A stretch of 64,000 nt of DNA from positions 62,001-126,000 of the forward strand of contig NZ_LTAQ01000012.1 of assembly GCF_001590835.1 (NCBI RefSeq), read 5' to 3'. The stretch comes from Bacillus gaemokensis. GTDB taxonomy: Bacteria; Bacillota; Bacilli; Bacillales; Bacillaceae_G. The position numbers and the translations under genes were made by a program. The notes beneath the pieces are model-generated. The model had not been told where the DNA came from. It worked only from the letters and a program-made list of their open reading frames with translations, and searched no databases. Every line of letters starts with the position of its first letter. Position 1 is the stretch's first letter. Of this stretch, positions 63,718-64,000 are shown piece by piece.

Positions 63718-63993
63718 TTACCAATGTTTTCGATCACAACAAACAACGAAAAATTTACAACAACACTTATGTTTCGGTTTAAAACACTTATCTTTCTTAC
63801 ACTTCCAACAATTACAATGATGTTTATCCTTAGACTTCCAACAATCAGAATGATGTTTATCCTTAGACTTCCAACAATCAGAATGATGTTTATCTTTAGA
63901 CTTCCAACAATCAGAATGATGTTTATCCTTAGACTTCCAACAATCAGAATGATGCTTGTCCTTAGACTTCCAACAATCAGAATCCCAGCTCAT
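63718..63993 (-). CDS. Cys/His-rich tandem-repeat protein (candidate spore surface or metal-binding protein)
   Basis: From the ATG at 63993 the protein has 91 residues: MSWDS, then five copies of an 11-residue unit DCWKSKDKHHS (the last is followed by C instead of S). A Cys-rich tail follows, with CNCWKCKKDKC, KHKCCCKF and VCCDRKHW. In total 15 Cys and 13 His stand among many Lys and Asp. There is no signal peptide or membrane segment. I do not recognise the family. Low complexity, Cys/His richness and the host suggest a coat or exosporium protein or a metal binder. The frame stays open to the window edge, so the true start may lie beyond it. Confidence 0.75.
   Translation of the reverse strand: MSWDSDCWKSKDKHHSDCWKSKDKHHSDCWKSKDKHHSDCWKSKDKHHSDCWKSKDKHHCNCWKCKKDKCFKPKHKCCCKFFVVCCDRKHW
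63801..63983. repeat. 33-bp direct tandem repeat inside the Cys/His-rich gene
   Basis: Five full units start at 63801, 63834, 63867, 63900 and 63933, plus a partial unit at 63966. Units 2 and 4 are identical; the others differ by one to three bases. Each unit encodes 11 residues, so copy-number change keeps the frame. Confidence 0.95.
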
Positions 63994-64000
63994 TCTCTTA

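Noticed and set aside
63801-63983. Regular 33-bp repeats resembling a CRISPR array
   Set aside because: The units follow each other with no spacers and keep an open reading frame, so this is a coding tandem repeat. No cas genes are seen.

Overview
The window looks like a piece of a Bacillus cereus group chromosome. It is AT-rich and carries sporulation and germination genes (gerQ, cwlJ, rsfA, a CotA-type oxidase). It has Firmicute regulators and sites (S-box, cre, Fur) and two copies of an element I recognise as the cereus-group repeat bcr1. Gene order partly matches the ywd/ywf region of B. subtilis (pdxK, ung, ywdI, ywdJ-like, ywdK, gerQ; hemQ, pta, lipL, rsfA). That order and a near-consensus parS site suggest the origin-proximal part of the chromosome. 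No rRNA, tRNA, prophage, insertion sequence or CRISPR array was seen. Species and synteny statements come from memory of the families, not from a search.

Layout. 1-3.1 kb: end of lytS, lytR and lrgAB (a pyruvate-responsive system in B. subtilis), with a cre box before lrgA. 3.2-13 kb: bcr1, an AI-2E family exporter, methionine sulfoxide reductase MsrAB, a TetR/RND efflux pair, an ABC-F ATPase, and a TetR/SDR pair sharing twin operators. 13-25.5 kb: a polysaccharide region (flippase, several glycosyltransferases, two GT-C type membrane enzymes, an O-antigen-ligase-like protein, TagA) interrupted by a thioesterase and a TRIC-type channel. 25.6-32 kb: CotA-like oxidase, NiaP-like transporter, an orphan LytTR regulator with a degenerate receiver next to CstA and a YbdD-like small protein, parS. 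32-37 kb: PdxK, a GAF histidine kinase with a Cys cluster, its LuxR-type regulator, an azoreductase, and a decayed YbjQ fragment. 37-42 kb: SAM riboswitch-metY-metA, then hom-thrC from its own promoter (no thrB follows). 42-47.5 kb: YczE-family protein and a LacI regulator with a shared operator, then an SGNH hydrolase-ABC exporter operon and ung. 47.5-59 kb: second bcr1, DUF3817, HAD phosphatase, nucleobase permease, a dead K+ channel, ywdI, ywdK-like, gerQ-cwlJ, a frameshifted D,D-carboxypeptidase, hemQ, pta, lipL, rsfA, DUF1450. 59-63.3 kb: a Fur-controlled siderophore ABC importer. 63.7 kb to the end: a Cys/His-rich tandem-repeat protein.

Functional links. Two separate LytTR-regulator/transporter modules (lytSR-lrgAB and regulator-cstA-ybdD) both point to pyruvate or overflow-carbon handling. 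pta is the acetate branch of the same metabolism. metY, metA, hom and thrC branch aspartate-family metabolism. Three genes are broken: K+ channel, YbjQ-like and D,D-carboxypeptidase. The main candidates for something undescribed are the repeat protein at the right edge, the degenerate orphan regulator, and a two-copy structured repeat at 49.1 and 55.5 kb.
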